Positions 9,478 through 18,823 of a DNA stretch of 64,000 bases are shown here, one piece after another (positions within the stretch are counted from its first letter, which is position 1; each line of letters opens with the position of its first letter). The notes under the pieces were generated by a model. It was not told where the DNA came from. It saw only the letters and a program-made list of their open reading frames with translations, and made no database searches. This stretch comes from Acidovorax sp. NB1 (GTDB lineage: Bacteria; Pseudomonadota; Gammaproteobacteria; Burkholderiales; Burkholderiaceae_C): NCBI RefSeq assembly GCF_005405905.1, contig NZ_BJHU01000048.1, forward strand, positions 1-64,000, written 5' to 3'. The translations under genes were made by a program, and so were the position numbers.

Positions 9478-10614
9478 ATGCGCATCTTTCACATCCACAG
9501 CGGCGGCGTGCAGGAGCTGGCCGCGCTGCCCACGCAGATGCCCGCCCAGGGTTTTGTCTGGATTGCCTGCGCACGCCCGGCCTTCCAGGCGCAGCTGGCC
9601 GAGGTCCAGGCCAGCCTGCAGGCCCTGGTGGGACTGCAGCTGGTGGACCTGCATGTGTCCGACCTGCTCAACGCCCAGCTGCCCTCGCACTACGACTACA
9701 CCTCGCAGTACGACCTGCTGGTGTTCCGCCGCCTGGCCACTGCGCAGGGCGAAGCCGCCGACCCGGCCCCCGGGAGTGACGGCCCGGCCAGTGCGCCGCT
9801 CAAGCGCAGCGGCCCGCCCGTGCTGCGCCGCATCGACACCAGCCCGGTGGGTTTTGCCGTATTCGACCAGTTGCTGCTGACCGTGCACCCCACCGACTGC
9901 GCGGTGCGCGACGCCTATGCCGCCCGCCTGCTGGCCGCCCTGCCCGCCAGCCCAAGCGAAGGCCGCAGCAGCCCCGTGCCCGGCGCCCGCGTGCCCACCA
10001 GCCCGGCCGACCTGATGCTGCGCGTGGTCAACCAGATGGTGGACGGCTACCTGGACCTGCGCCGCGAACTCACACGCCAGCTGGACCACTGGCAGACCGA
10101 GCTGCTCAAGCCCCGCGCGCGCTACGTGAACTGGGGCTCGCTGCTCGAAGCCCGCCTGGCCCTGCACGGGCTGGACGAAATCTGCGAAGACCAGCGCACC
10201 GCCGTGCAGGACTGGATCGACGCCCTGGAAACCTGGGCCTTGCCCGACACGCCCGCCGGCCTGCGCGAGCTGGACCTGCTCAAGGTGCGCAGCCGCGATG
10301 TGCTGGAGCACATCGAACGCGTGGTGCACCACGTGCGGCGCCTGGAGCAAAGCACCGAAACCGCCGTGCAGATGCACTTTTCGGTGCAGAGCAACCGCAC
10401 CAACGACATCATGCGCACGCTCACCGCACTCACCGCCGTGTTCCTGCCGCTGAACCTGATCGCCGGCATCTTCGGCATGAACTTTGAGTTTTTGCCGCTC
10501 ATCCACAAGCAGGACGGCTTCTGGTGGGCCACAGGGTCCATGATCGTGATCGCCTTGGCGCTGGTGCTGCTGTTTTGGCGCAAGCGTTACCTCGCCCGCA
10601 CCAGCACGCGATAG
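9478..10614 (+). CDS. CorA-family divalent cation transporter
   Basis: Inner-membrane Mg2+/Co2+-type channel protein, 378 residues. A long cytoplasmic N-terminal domain precedes two C-terminal helices. The diagnostic GMN motif is present in LIAGIFGMNFEF, followed by a short periplasmic loop and the second helix (MIVIALALVLLFW), with a basic tail. The ATG at 9478 is chosen; a TTG two codons upstream is possible. It lacks the MPEL signature in the loop (here EFLPLIHKQ), so it is nearer the ZntB/CorA-like subgroup, and transport direction and ion are uncertain. Confidence 0.85.
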   Translation: MRIFHIHSGGVQELAALPTQMPAQGFVWIACARPAFQAQLAEVQASLQALVGLQLVDLHVSDLLNAQLPSHYDYTSQYDLLVFRRLATAQGEAADPAPGSDGPASAPLKRSGPPVLRRIDTSPVGFAVFDQLLLTVHPTDCAVRDAYAARLLAALPASPSEGRSSPVPGARVPTSPADLMLRVVNQMVDGYLDLRRELTRQLDHWQTELLKPRARYVNWGSLLEARLALHGLDEICEDQRTAVQDWIDALETWALPDTPAGLRELDLLKVRSRDVLEHIERVVHHVRRLEQSTETAVQMHFSVQSNRTNDIMRTLTALTAVFLPLNLIAGIFGMNFEFLPLIHKQDGFWWATGSMIVIALALVLLFWRKRYLARTSTR

Positions 10615-10995
10615 CCCTGGCGGGGGCACCCCTGTTGAAATCAGTTTTTTTCAAACCAACCACCCCAACATACGCAGCGCTTTCTCATCTGCGTGCCGCC
10701 CCCGCCTTGCCCTTCTTTCGGTCTCTGCCGTCCCCCCCACCACCTGGCGGCAGCCTGAGAGCCTCCAGAGGCCTGCCATCTAGACCTGTCTCGCACCACT
10801 TCCAGCTGGCATGCGCCGGATGGTCAGTGATTCCGTGAGAGGTGGCAGGGTGCGGCCAGAAGCATCCACCGCTACCTCTGCCCAGCAGACCTTTCGGGAT
10901 AACCCTTACAAAATGTGACAGGGCTTGACCCTCATCAAGCCCCTGGTGGTGAGTGCCCGATAACCTCGACGGCGCACTTGAAACAAAACCGTCAC
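10615..10995. other. CorA-chemoreceptor spacer
   Basis: 381 bp without a gene. It holds a T-run after the CorA stop (10642-10650), an 8-bp-arm hairpin GGGCTTGA/TCAAGCCC (10921-10942) lacking a T-tail, and a possible flagellar-type promoter (10935-10963). Confidence 0.5.
10935..10963 (+). promoter_or_regulatory. Candidate sigma28 (FliA) promoter of chemoreceptor
   Basis: The -10 element CCCGATAA (10956-10963) matches 7 of 8 positions of GCCGATAA. A weak -35 TCAAGCCC (10935-10942) lies 13 bases upstream, within the usual range. Chemoreceptor genes are commonly FliA-controlled. The -35 overlaps the right arm of a hairpin, so this remains tentative. Confidence 0.35.
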
Positions 10996-12600
10996 ATGAA
11001 TCAAATCGCCATAGGAAAACGCCTGACCCTGGGCTTCGGCCTGCTGCTGGCACTGTCGCTGCTGGGCACCTTGCTGGGTGTGTGGCAACTACATGCCGCA
11101 TCTGTCTCCACGCAAGCCGTGATTGAACAACCCCTTGCCAAGGAACGGCTGATCACAGACTGGTACCGCCTGATCCATACGGCCGTGCGGCGTACCACTG
11201 CCATTGCCAAAAGCAGCGATGCATCCCTGGCCAACTACTTCGCCGAGGAGCAAAAGCTCTCTGCCGGCACCACCACCGAGATCCAGAAGAAGGTGGAAGG
11301 GTTGATGCAGACCGATGCCGAGCGCGCTCTGTTTGCCGACATCAGCGCACTGCGCCGCACCTACACCGAATCTCGCGATACGGTGATCCGCCTGCGCCGC
11401 GAGGGGGATGCGGACAAGGCCGATGCTCTGCTGGAAACCCGCTTCGTGCCAGCGGCCAAGCAGTACATGGGCCGCGTGGAAGCCCTGATGGAACTGCAGC
11501 GCAAGGCACTGGACCAATCCGCGGCCCCCATCAAGGCAGCCAACGACAAGGCCCGCATGTGGCTGATTGCGCTGGGCGCCATCACCTGCGGCCTGGGCGT
11601 GGTGCTGGCCGCAACCATCACGCGCAGCATTACCCGCCCTCTGAGCGAATCGGTGGCTGTGGCTGACACCATCGCACGGGGCGACCTCACGGCCCAGGTG
11701 CAGAGCACCAGCAGCGACGAAACCGGTCAGCTGCTGCGCGCGCTGGCCGATATGCAGCATTCGCTGGCCTCGGTGATTGGCCAGATCCGCGATGCAGGCA
11801 ACCAAATCGCCAGCGCCAGCGACCAGATCGCGGGCGGCACGCAAGACCTGTCCTCGCGCACGGAGCACACGGCCGCCAACCTGCAGCAGACGGCTTCGTC
11901 CATGGAACAATTCACCGCTACCGTGCAGCAATCCGCTGAAGCCGCGCGCACGGCCAGCACGCTGGCCTCCTCTGCCGCCGAGGTGGCATCTCAGGGCGGA
12001 AGCCTGGTGGCCCAGGTGGTGGCGACCATGGACGACATCCACACCAGCTCGCGCCGCATTGCAGACATCATTGGCGTGATTGACGGCATTGCCTTCCAGA
12101 CCAACATCCTCGCGCTGAACGCTGCGGTGGAAGCCGCCCGCGCTGGAGAACAAGGCCGCGGCTTTGCAGTGGTGGCGGGCGAGGTGCGCAGCCTGGCCCA
12201 GCGCAGCGCCGAAGCCGCCAAGGAGATCAAGGGACTGATTTCCAGCAGCGTGGAAAAAGTGGGCGCGGGCACCCAGCTGGTGCAGGACGCAGGGGCCGCC
12301 ATGCAGAACATCGTGACCTCGGTGGGCCGCGTGACCGAAGTGGTGGCGCACATTGCCGCCAGCGCCCGCGAACAATCCGACGGCATTGCCATGGTGAACG
12401 GAGCGATCGCGCAGCTCGATCAGGCCACCCAGCAGAACGCCGCGCTGGTGGAAGAATCCGCCGCAGCCGCCCAGAGTCTGCGCGAGCAGGCCCACCGGCT
12501 GGCCGAGGCGGCCTCCAGCTTCAAGGTGACCGAGGGCACGGACTTGCGCCGCCCTGCGTCTGCGGCGGCGGTCCCAAAGCCGCGGTTGCTGCCCGCCTGA
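10996..12600 (+). CDS. Methyl-accepting chemotaxis protein
   Basis: Inner-membrane chemoreceptor signalling to CheA/CheW, 534 residues from [15 protein letters not shown]. First membrane helix about 12-32; periplasmic four-helix-bundle-like sensor to about 190; second helix about 190-212 ([19 protein letters not shown]); HAMP after that; then a coiled-coil signalling domain whose hairpin tip is the conserved [34 protein letters not shown] segment. The C-terminus (KPRLLPA) has no CheR/CheB-docking pentapeptide of the NWETF type. No clear SD precedes the ATG. The ligand is unknown, and the gene is not next to other che genes. Confidence 0.95.
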   Translation: MNQIAIGKRLTLGFGLLLALSLLGTLLGVWQLHAASVSTQAVIEQPLAKERLITDWYRLIHTAVRRTTAIAKSSDASLANYFAEEQKLSAGTTTEIQKKVEGLMQTDAERALFADISALRRTYTESRDTVIRLRREGDADKADALLETRFVPAAKQYMGRVEALMELQRKALDQSAAPIKAANDKARMWLIALGAITCGLGVVLAATITRSITRPLSESVAVADTIARGDLTAQVQSTSSDETGQLLRALADMQHSLASVIGQIRDAGNQIASASDQIAGGTQDLSSRTEHTAANLQQTASSMEQFTATVQQSAEAARTASTLASSAAEVASQGGSLVAQVVATMDDIHTSSRRIADIIGVIDGIAFQTNILALNAAVEAARAGEQGRGFAVVAGEVRSLAQRSAEAAKEIKGLISSSVEKVGAGTQLVQDAGAAMQNIVTSVGRVTEVVAHIAASAREQSDGIAMVNGAIAQLDQATQQNAALVEESAAAAQSLREQAHRLAEAASSFKVTEGTDLRRPASAAAVPKPRLLPA

Positions 12601-12761
12601 ACGCAAGCCCTGAACGTGAAACAGCCTTCATGGTCCAGGGTGGCTCTGCCCCCGAGGCCATGAAACTGAGAGCCTGTTTATGGCCTTGCCGGGCTCGCTT
12701 CGGAGAGCCATCGGGACAAGTGGACGCTTCGGTTGCATGCGAGCGCAATCAGAATCAGCGA

Positions 12762-13685
12762 TCAGGGACTGGTGGTGGGGACGCCGAACAGCCCCGCCGC
12801 GTTGTCCCACGCCACCTTGCGCGCCACATCGGCGGGCAGGCCGCCCAGCCACTGGCGGTAGCCCTGCATCAGGCTTTCGTAGTGCTGCCAGCGCTGGTTG
12901 ACCCAGGTGTCCGAGCCGATCACGAAACGCGTAGGGTACTTGAGCAGCAGCGCGCGCCAGGCGGGGCACAGCTGGTTGTCGTCGCAGACCAGGCCAGGGC
13001 GGTACGAGAGTTCGCCCACCAGGCCCGGGTAGCGGGCCATGAGCGCATCCACCCGCTCCACCGGCGCGCCGCCAATGCCGGTGTGGGCCCAGATCAGGCG
13101 CGCCTTCTGACCTTTGGACGGGGTGTTGGCCATCAGCAGGTCGATGGCCACATCGTCCACATGGGCCAGCACCACCAGGTCTCGCTGCTCGGCCAGGGCC
13201 ATGAGCTTTTTGGCCACGGGGCCGTTGGCATTGGCGCTGTCGTACAGGTGGAATTCACCAATGCCCCGGTACGGCCCCGCCGCCGTGCCGCGCGCCAGCT
13301 CGGTCTGCACCATCGTGTAGATGCTCTCGTCGGCAAACCAGCCGGTGTAGTCGGCGCGGTTGCGGTACAGCCGCACAAAGGGCACCACGGTCACGCCCGC
13401 CTCGCGGGTCTGCGGCAGGCCCGCCAGGGTGAGAGAGCCGGTGTTGGGCCGCGAATTGGCCACGATGGCGCGCACGCCGCTGGCCTTCATGCGCGCCAGC
13501 ACATCGGCGGGCGGGTGGGGGCCCGTTTTGCCGTCCCAGGCTTCCTCGTTGTAGTGCAGGTGGGCGTCGAACAGGGGGCCGGTGTAGTCGGCGGCGTGGG
13601 CTGCAGCGCCAATAGCTATCAAAAGCATAGCTATCAGTGCTTGGTGGACAGGCGCAAGGGGCCTAAAAAGCTTCAAATTTTCCAT
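12762..13685 (-). CDS. Secreted amidohydrolase-family protein
   Basis: Metal-dependent hydrolase fold (TIM-barrel amidohydrolase), 307 residues, probably exported. Motifs: [14 protein letters not shown] (metal-binding HxH, His40/His42), [24 protein letters not shown] and the late FVIGSDTW Asp. The substrate is unknown. The N-terminal signal segment ([23 protein letters not shown]) is encoded by a family A repeat (13608-13670). It precedes the dienelactone hydrolase gene in no clear operon; both point left, separated by 32 bp. Confidence 0.85.
   Translation of the reverse strand: MENLKLFRPLAPVHQALIAMLLIAIGAAAHAADYTGPLFDAHLHYNEEAWDGKTGPHPPADVLARMKASGVRAIVANSRPNTGSLTLAGLPQTREAGVTVVPFVRLYRNRADYTGWFADESIYTMVQTELARGTAAGPYRGIGEFHLYDSANANGPVAKKLMALAEQRDLVVLAHVDDVAIDLLMANTPSKGQKARLIWAHTGIGGAPVERVDALMARYPGLVGELSYRPGLVCDDNQLCPAWRALLLKYPTRFVIGSDTWVNQRWQHYESLMQGYRQWLGGLPADVARKVAWDNAAGLFGVPTTSP
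13608..13670. repeat. Dispersed repeat family A, copy 4, inside a signal peptide
   Basis: AATAGCTATC...CATAGCTATCAGTGCTTGG then TGGACAGGCGC, a double version of the family A core. It lies in frame inside the amidohydrolase gene and encodes most of the hydrophobic core of its signal peptide. Confidence 0.65.
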
Positions 13686-13717
13686 GGCAGCCCCCCGTTT
13701 GTGCGTTGTGGGTTTTC

Positions 13718-14407
13718 TCAGGCCAGGTGTTTGTCGAAGAACGCCAGGGTGCGATCGCGCGCGGTCATGGCGGCGGGCTCGTCGTAGCTGCCGCGCTGGT
13801 CGCAGTTGAAGCCATGGTCAGCCGCGTAGATGTGCACCTCGGCACCCGGCTGGGCGCGGGCAAAGGCCTGCACGCTGTCTACAGGAATCCAGTGGTCGCG
13901 CTCGCCAAAGTGGGCCAGCACGGGTACGCGGGGTTGGCGCGCGGCTTCGTCGGGGCTGGTCATGCCACCGCCGTAGTAAGGCACGGCGGCCGACAGGCCG
14001 GTGAGCGTGCAGGCCGCGCGCCAGGTGAGCAGCCCACCCCAGCAAAAGCCCACGATGCCCACCTTGCGCCCGCTTTGCGCGGCGGCGTAGTCGATGGCGG
14101 CCTGGATGTCGGGCATCACGCCGGGGGCGGGCAGCGCTTCCACCGCCGCCTTCAGGCCCATGCCAGCCTGCATGTCATCGCCGGTGTAGCCCAGTTCCAC
14201 GCCCGGTTTCACGCGGTGAAAGGTCGAAGGCGCTACCGCCAGGTAGCCGCGCGCTGCAAAGCGGTCGGCCACGGCGCGGATGTGGGAGTTCACGCCAAAA
14301 ATCTCCTGCAGCACCACCACCGCGCCGCGCGGGGCCGCGTCAGGCTGGGCCACCCAGGCCGGAAACACCAGGCCATCGCTGGAAGTCATATCCACAAACT
14401 GTCCCAT
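13718..14407 (-). CDS. Dienelactone hydrolase family protein
   Basis: Cytoplasmic alpha/beta hydrolase with a Cys nucleophile, 229 residues. The triad is Cys122 (GFCWGG), Asp171 (GERDHW) and His198 (ADHGFNCD), with the supporting Glu36 (LQEIFGVN), as in carboxymethylenebutenolidase. The start at MGQFVDMT (14407) is chosen because AAGGAGATAGCAGC precedes it. No chlorocatechol genes are nearby, so a role in aromatic degradation is not supported by context. It is divergent from the SDR gene. Confidence 0.92.
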   Translation of the reverse strand: MGQFVDMTSSDGLVFPAWVAQPDAAPRGAVVVLQEIFGVNSHIRAVADRFAARGYLAVAPSTFHRVKPGVELGYTGDDMQAGMGLKAAVEALPAPGVMPDIQAAIDYAAAQSGRKVGIVGFCWGGLLTWRAACTLTGLSAAVPYYGGGMTSPDEAARQPRVPVLAHFGERDHWIPVDSVQAFARAQPGAEVHIYAADHGFNCDQRGSYDEPAAMTARDRTLAFFDKHLA

Positions 14408-14525
14408 GCTGCTATCTCCTTGAAGAAAAAAGGGGTCCACACGTTGCGCCCCCGGCACATCGGGCTCTGCCCGATCCCCCGAGAACCTGTTCCAATGCGC
14501 CATTCTTGCAGGAGACCCCGATTTC

Positions 14526-15272
14526 ATGGACAAGATCGCCTTAATCACCGGCGCCAGCCGAGGCATTGGCGCTGCCACCGCGCTGCGGGCCGCGCGCCAG
14601 GGCTGGGCGGTGGCGGTGAACTACCAGGGCAACCAGGCCGCCGCCGATGCGGTGGTGCAGCAGATCCGCGCCGCAGGCGGCACCGCCCTGGCCGTGCAGG
14701 CCGATGTGGCCGACGAGGCCCAGGTGCTGGCCATGTTCACCACCATCGACGCACAACTGGGCCGCATCACCGCGCTGGTGAACAACGCGGGCGTGGTGGA
14801 CACCACCCAGCGGGTGGACGAAATGAGCGTGGCGCGCCTGCGCCGCATGTTCGACGTCAACGTGATCGGCAGCTTTGTCTGCGCCCGCGAGGCCGTGCGC
14901 CGCATGAGCACGAAACACGGCGGCACGGGTGGCAGCATCGTCAACGTTTCCAGCGCCGCATCCCGGCTGGGCTCAGCCCACCAGTATGTGGACTACGCAG
15001 CGGCCAAGGGCGCCATCGACACCTTCACCATCGGCCTGGCGCGCGAGGTGGCGGCCGAGGGCATCCGTGTGAACGCCGTGCGCCCCGGCCTCATCGAAAC
15101 CGACATCCACGCCAGCGGCGGCCTGCCCGACCGCGTGCGCGACCTGTCCCACCAGGTGCCGATGCAACGCGGCGGAACCGCCGACGAAGTGGCCGAGGCC
15201 ATCGTGTGGCTGATGTCGGATGCTTCGCCGTACACCACCATGTCCCTACTCGACGTATCCGGAGGCAGGTAG
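14526..15272 (+). CDS. SDR-family NAD(P)-dependent oxidoreductase
   Basis: Classical short-chain dehydrogenase, 248 residues. Cofactor motif TGASRGIG (9-16), NNAG (86-89), and the catalytic Ser142/143, Tyr157 and Lys161 (YVDYAAAKG). AGGAG lies ahead of the ATG. The closest generic families are glucose-1-dehydrogenase or FabG-like enzymes acting on unknown alcohols or ketones. Divergent from the dienelactone hydrolase; a family B repeat follows its stop codon. Confidence 0.93.
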   Translation: MDKIALITGASRGIGAATALRAARQGWAVAVNYQGNQAAADAVVQQIRAAGGTALAVQADVADEAQVLAMFTTIDAQLGRITALVNNAGVVDTTQRVDEMSVARLRRMFDVNVIGSFVCAREAVRRMSTKHGGTGGSIVNVSSAASRLGSAHQYVDYAAAKGAIDTFTIGLAREVAAEGIRVNAVRPGLIETDIHASGGLPDRVRDLSHQVPMQRGGTADEVAEAIVWLMSDASPYTTMSLLDVSGGR

Positions 15273-15277
15273 TGAAA

Positions 15278-15375
15278 CACCCCCTGAGTCGCTTCGCGCC
15301 TTCCCCCCTCTCTCGCTTCGCTGCGCGATGCGGGAGTGGGACGCCCCCGGCGCGGCGGGGCGGCCCTTGCGCGGG
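15278..15375. repeat. Dispersed repeat family B, SDR-marC spacer
   Basis: CCCCCTGAGTCGCTTCGCGC then CTTCCCCCCTCTCTCGCTTC, a GCTGCGCGATGCGGGAG segment and GGGGCGGCCCTTGCGCGGGG. It shares both halves with the blocks at 4040-4133 and 42688-42760. Confidence 0.65.
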
Positions 15376-15438
15376 GGTACTGGCCTTTGCCGTGACAGTT
15401 TCAACGGCTATGAGCACGCAGCAAAATGGAGAACTGAT

Positions 15439-16074
15439 ATGGACTTGAAACCCCTCATTACTTTGCTGGCCATCGTGAACCCGCTGGCCATCGTCCCGTT
15501 TTTCATCCACTACACCCAGGGCTTTTCGTACGCGCAGCGGCGCCGCACCATCCAGGTGGCCAGCTTCAGCGTGTTCTGCGTGATTGCGGCCTGTGCGCTG
15601 CTGGGCCTGCAGATCCTCGACTTCTTCAACATCTCGCTGCAGAGCTTTCAGGTGGGCGGCGGCATGCTGCTGCTCATCAGCGCGATGAACATGCTCAACG
15701 CACAGCCCGCCGAGGCCAAGCCCAGCACCAACGAGTACGAAGAAGGGGCAGAGAAAGCCGCCGCAGGCAGCAGCATTGCCGTGGTGCCACTCACCATCCC
15801 GCTGCTCACCGGCCCGGCCAGCATGTCCACCGTGGTGATCTATGCCGACCGCGCGCAGGGCGTGTGGCAGACGCTGGCGCTGGTGGGCTACGGCGTGGTC
15901 ATCGCACTGGCCACGGCGGTGTGTTTCTCGCTGGCCGACCCGATTGCGCGCGTGCTGGGCAAGACCGGCATCAACGTGATGACCCGGCTCATGGGCCTGA
16001 TCCTGGCTGCGCTGGCGGTGGAGGTGATGGCGGACGGGCTGGGCAAGATTTTCCCGGTCCTGATCGCGCGCTGA
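15439..16074 (+). CDS. MarC-family integral membrane protein
   Basis: 211-residue, six-helix inner-membrane protein of the MarC/UPF0056 family. The N-terminus is typical (LITLLAIVNPLAIVPFFIHYT), as is the central VPLTIPLLTGPASMSTVVI segment. Function is unknown; the earlier link of MarC to antibiotic resistance was not upheld. GGAG precedes the ATG at 15439. It ends 6 bp before creB, so the two may share a transcript. Confidence 0.92.
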   Translation: MDLKPLITLLAIVNPLAIVPFFIHYTQGFSYAQRRRTIQVASFSVFCVIAACALLGLQILDFFNISLQSFQVGGGMLLLISAMNMLNAQPAEAKPSTNEYEEGAEKAAAGSSIAVVPLTIPLLTGPASMSTVVIYADRAQGVWQTLALVGYGVVIALATAVCFSLADPIARVLGKTGINVMTRLMGLILAALAVEVMADGLGKIFPVLIAR

Positions 16075-16080
16075 CCGACC

Positions 16081-16788
16081 ATGTCTGCCCGCCTGCTGCT
16101 GCTCGAAGACGACCCCGCCATCGCCCGCACCGTGGCCTATGCGCTGGAGCGCGACGGCCTGGCCGTGACGCACAGCCTGCTGGTGCACGACGCGCGCCAG
16201 CAGCTGCAGCGCGCACGTTTTGACCTGCTGGTGCTGGACGTGGGTCTGCCCGACGGCAGCGGCCTGGATCTGCTGCGCGATGTGCGCAATGCGCCGCCCA
16301 CCGCCGCCCTGCCCGTGCTGATGCTCAGCGCCCATGGCGAAGAGATCGACCGCGTGCTGGGCCTGGAGCTGGGCGCCGACGACTACCTGACCAAACCCTT
16401 CAGCCCCCGCGAACTGGCCGCCCGCGTGAAGGCACTGCTGCGCCGCGCGGGCCATGGCAACGGCAATGGGCACACGGCCGCAGCACCCGCCGCCACGGCC
16501 ACCGCGCTGTTCCACGACGACGAGGCCGGCCAGCGCATCAGCCTGCGCGGCCAGGCCCTGCCACTGACCCGGCGCGAATACCGCCTGCTGTCGCACCTGC
16601 TGCGCGGCGCAGGCCGCATCCATTCGCGCGACACCCTGCTGGCCGCCGCCTGGGGCGACGACAGCGAAAGCACCGACCGCACGGTGGACACCCACATCAA
16701 GACCCTGCGCGCCAAGCTGCGCGAGGTGGCCCCTGGGCGCGAGTACATCAGCACGCACCGGGGCATGGGTTACTGCCTGGACATCTGA
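16081..16788 (+). CDS. creB: Response regulator CreB (OmpR type)
   Basis: Two-component DNA-binding regulator, 235 residues. The receiver has Asp10/Asp11, phosphoacceptor Asp53 (VLDVGLPDGSG) and Lys105 (YLTKPFSPREL). A Gly/Ala-rich linker leads to a winged-helix domain (ISLRGQALPLTRREYRLLSHLL to THRGMGYCLDI). The assignment as CreB rests on the creC- and creD-like genes that follow. CreB in enterobacteria binds TTCAC-N6-TTCAC; two such sites lie before creD here. Confidence 0.9.
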   Translation: MSARLLLLEDDPAIARTVAYALERDGLAVTHSLLVHDARQQLQRARFDLLVLDVGLPDGSGLDLLRDVRNAPPTAALPVLMLSAHGEEIDRVLGLELGADDYLTKPFSPRELAARVKALLRRAGHGNGNGHTAAAPAATATALFHDDEAGQRISLRGQALPLTRREYRLLSHLLRGAGRIHSRDTLLAAAWGDDSESTDRTVDTHIKTLRAKLREVAPGREYISTHRGMGYCLDI

Positions 16789-16792
16789 AGCC

Positions 16793-16846
16793 AAATTAGC
16801 TGCCAGCGCCCCTTTGAAAAGCGCTGGCAGCTATTGTTTTTGAAGT
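16793..16846. repeat. Inverted pair of family A repeats in the creB-creC spacer
   Basis: Arms AGCTGCCAGCGC and GCGCTGGCAGCT separated by 11 bases, followed by ATTGTTTTT. On the plus strand it forms a 12-bp hairpin with a T-rich tail, so it may act as a partial terminator between creB and creC. Confidence 0.7.
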
Positions 16847-16854
16847 AACGCACC

Positions 16855-18321
16855 ATGCGCCTCGGCATCCGCCTGCTGTTCGCCTTCTTCCTCATCAACG
16901 GTATCGCCGCGTTCTTTGTGCTGCGCGTGTTCATGGCCGAGATCAAGCCCAGCGTGCGGGAGGTGATGGAGGACATGATGGTGGACACGGCCAACATCCT
17001 GGCCGAGCTGGCCAGTGAAGACCTGGCCGCCGGGCGGCTGGCGGCGGGGGCCGACAACAGCAGCACCAGCCCGTTTGCCCAGCATGTGCGCCGCTACGCC
17101 ACGCGGCCCATCGACGCGGCGATCTGGGGCTTTTCCAAGCAGTCGCTCGACTACCGCATCTATGTGACCGACACCACGGGGCGCGTGCTGTTCGACTCGG
17201 AGAACCGCGCCATCGGTGCGGACTATTCGCAGTGGCGCGACGTGGCGCGCACGCTGCGGGGCGAGTACGGCGCGCGCTCCACCCGCGATGTGGAAGATGA
17301 CGACACCAGCGGCGTGATGCATGTGGCCGCGCCCATCTATGTAAAGAGCCAGATCGCGGGCGTGCTCACCGTGGCCAAGCCCACGCGCACGGTGCAGCGC
17401 TTCATCGACCGGGCCGAGCGCAAGGTGTTCATGGGCGGGCTGTTGCTGCTGGCGCTGTCGGCCGCTGTGGGCGTGGCGGTGACGCTGTGGATGGTGTGGA
17501 ATGTGCGCCGCCTGCGTGACTACGCACTGAGCGTGCAGGGCCCTGCCGATGGCGAGCGCCACGATCCGAGACTTCCGCCCCCCACGGCCCTGGCCGTGCC
17601 CGAGGTGCCCGGCGAGCTGGGCGACCTGGCCCGCGCCATGGACCGCATGCGCGCACGGCTGGAGGGGCGCGACTACATCGAGGGCTATGTGCGCGCGCTC
17701 ACGCACGAACTCAAGAGCCCCGTGGCCGCCATCCGCGGCGCGGGCGAGCTGCTGCAGGACGAGCTGCCCGCCGCCGACCGCGCCGAGTTTGCGACCCAGG
17801 TGGTGCAGCAGAGCGAGCGCCTGCAGCGCATCATTGACCGGCTTCTGGAGCTGTCCAAGCTTGAGCAGCGCCAGCATGCCGAAGGCCGCGCGCCCGTGGC
17901 GCTGCACGACTGCGCCGAGGCCGCCATTGCCCAGACCCGCGCCCGTGCCGGGCAGCGCGGCATCGCCCTGGCCCTGGGAGGCCACGGCACCAGCGGCCCG
18001 TGGGAGGCCGAGCTGGTGACGCTGGCGCTGACCAACCTGCTGGACAACGCCATCGACTTTGCGCCCGCAGGCAGCACGGTGCGGGTGGAACTGGACGGCG
18101 CCACGGTGGCCGTGCAAGACAGCGGCCCCGGCGTGCCCGAGTACGCGCTGCCACGCCTGGGCGAGCGCTTTTTCACCACCGCACGACCGGGCGGCGAGCG
18201 CAGCGGATCGGGCCTGGGGCTGGCGATTGTGCAGCGCGTGATGGCGCTGCATGGGGGGCGCATGGCGACACGCAATACCTCCCCGGGGTTGCGGGTGACG
18301 CTGGAGTTTCCCGCCGGTTAG
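16855..18321 (+). CDS. creC: Sensor histidine kinase CreC
   Basis: Inner-membrane kinase, 488 residues. First membrane helix 5-27; periplasmic sensor to about 190 (contains a Cache/PAS-like YVTDTTGRVLFDSE segment); second helix about 192-215; HAMP-like linker; H-box YVRALTHELKSPVAAIRG with His284; N-box LTNLLDNAIDF; G-boxes DSGPGVP and GSGLGLAIV. Partner of CreB immediately upstream. Its stop codon overlaps the stop of the convergent gene at 18318-18698 by three bases (TTAG). Signal ligand unknown; in E. coli CreBC responds to metabolic state. Confidence 0.92.
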   Translation: MRLGIRLLFAFFLINGIAAFFVLRVFMAEIKPSVREVMEDMMVDTANILAELASEDLAAGRLAAGADNSSTSPFAQHVRRYATRPIDAAIWGFSKQSLDYRIYVTDTTGRVLFDSENRAIGADYSQWRDVARTLRGEYGARSTRDVEDDDTSGVMHVAAPIYVKSQIAGVLTVAKPTRTVQRFIDRAERKVFMGGLLLLALSAAVGVAVTLWMVWNVRRLRDYALSVQGPADGERHDPRLPPPTALAVPEVPGELGDLARAMDRMRARLEGRDYIEGYVRALTHELKSPVAAIRGAGELLQDELPAADRAEFATQVVQQSERLQRIIDRLLELSKLEQRQHAEGRAPVALHDCAEAAIAQTRARAGQRGIALALGGHGTSGPWEAELVTLALTNLLDNAIDFAPAGSTVRVELDGATVAVQDSGPGVPEYALPRLGERFFTTARPGGERSGSGLGLAIVQRVMALHGGRMATRNTSPGLRVTLEFPAG

Positions 18322-18698
18322 CGTGGAGGGCACAGGTGCAATGCCAGCGCCACGACCAGCAAGGCCAATGCCACCAGGTCCACCCAAACGACCGTCACCA
18401 ACGAAGCACTGAGCGTGCTGTTCGGCTGCACCCACGACAGCAGCAGGAACGACACCACACTCACCAACCCCGCCACCAGGGCCAGCCGATGCAGTTCGGG
18501 GCGCAATGCGGCATATCCCAAGAAGGCGGCCAGCAACCCGAAGAGCACGGCACGGTGGCGCAACAACAGTTCCACGCCCGTATCCCGCACTGAAATGCCG
18601 TACAGCTGCACCAGTTTGTCCGCACCCAGCACACCCACCAGCGGCAGCGCGTGGATCACTGCCACAACAACCAACACGACCGGAATCCCATAGCGCAT
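18318..18698 (-). CDS. Four-helix integral membrane protein, unknown function
   Basis: 126 residues starting MRYGIPVVLVVVAVIHALPL; AAGGAG seven bases upstream fixes the start. Four hydrophobic segments (about 3-23, 48-66, 72-92, 98-120). Similar small proteins in Comamonadaceae are often labelled phosphopantetheine adenylyltransferase in databases, but nothing here resembles that soluble enzyme (no HxGH motif), so I treat the label as an error. It sits between creC and creD on the opposite strand and shares the spacer with the CreB-tag-like sites. Confidence 0.8.
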   Translation of the reverse strand: MRYGIPVVLVVVAVIHALPLVGVLGADKLVQLYGISVRDTGVELLLRHRAVLFGLLAAFLGYAALRPELHRLALVAGLVSVVSFLLLSWVQPNSTLSASLVTVVWVDLVALALLVVALALHLCPPR

Positions 18699-18787
18699 GT
18701 AGAACTCCTTCACTGCAATGCGCCGTTTGTAGGCCCCAGGCAAGTGGCTGTCGATGACATGGCAGGTCATGCAGCGCAAAGCGCCAC

Positions 18788-18823
18788 TTCACACCCGCCT
18801 CACAAACTTCATAGCGCCCTCAC
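18788..18823 (+). promoter_or_regulatory. Two tandem CreB-tag-like sites upstream of creD
   Basis: TTCAC-ACCCGC-CTCAC (18788-18803, 9 of 10 fixed bases of the published E. coli cre tag TTCAC-N6-TTCAC) and TTCAT-AGCGCC-CTCAC (18808-18823, 8 of 10). The two units start exactly 20 bp apart, about two helical turns. They lie 48-83 bp before the creD start and also upstream of the divergent membrane-protein gene. Confidence 0.65.

Noticed and set aside
10921..10942. Hairpin GGGCTTGA/TCAAGCCC as a terminator for the CorA gene
   Set aside because: No T-run follows and it is more than 300 bp from the CorA stop; its right arm overlaps a possible FliA promoter instead.
18318..18698. Phosphopantetheine adenylyltransferase
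   Set aside because: Database names of this kind circulate for such proteins, but this one is four membrane helices with no nucleotidyltransferase motif.
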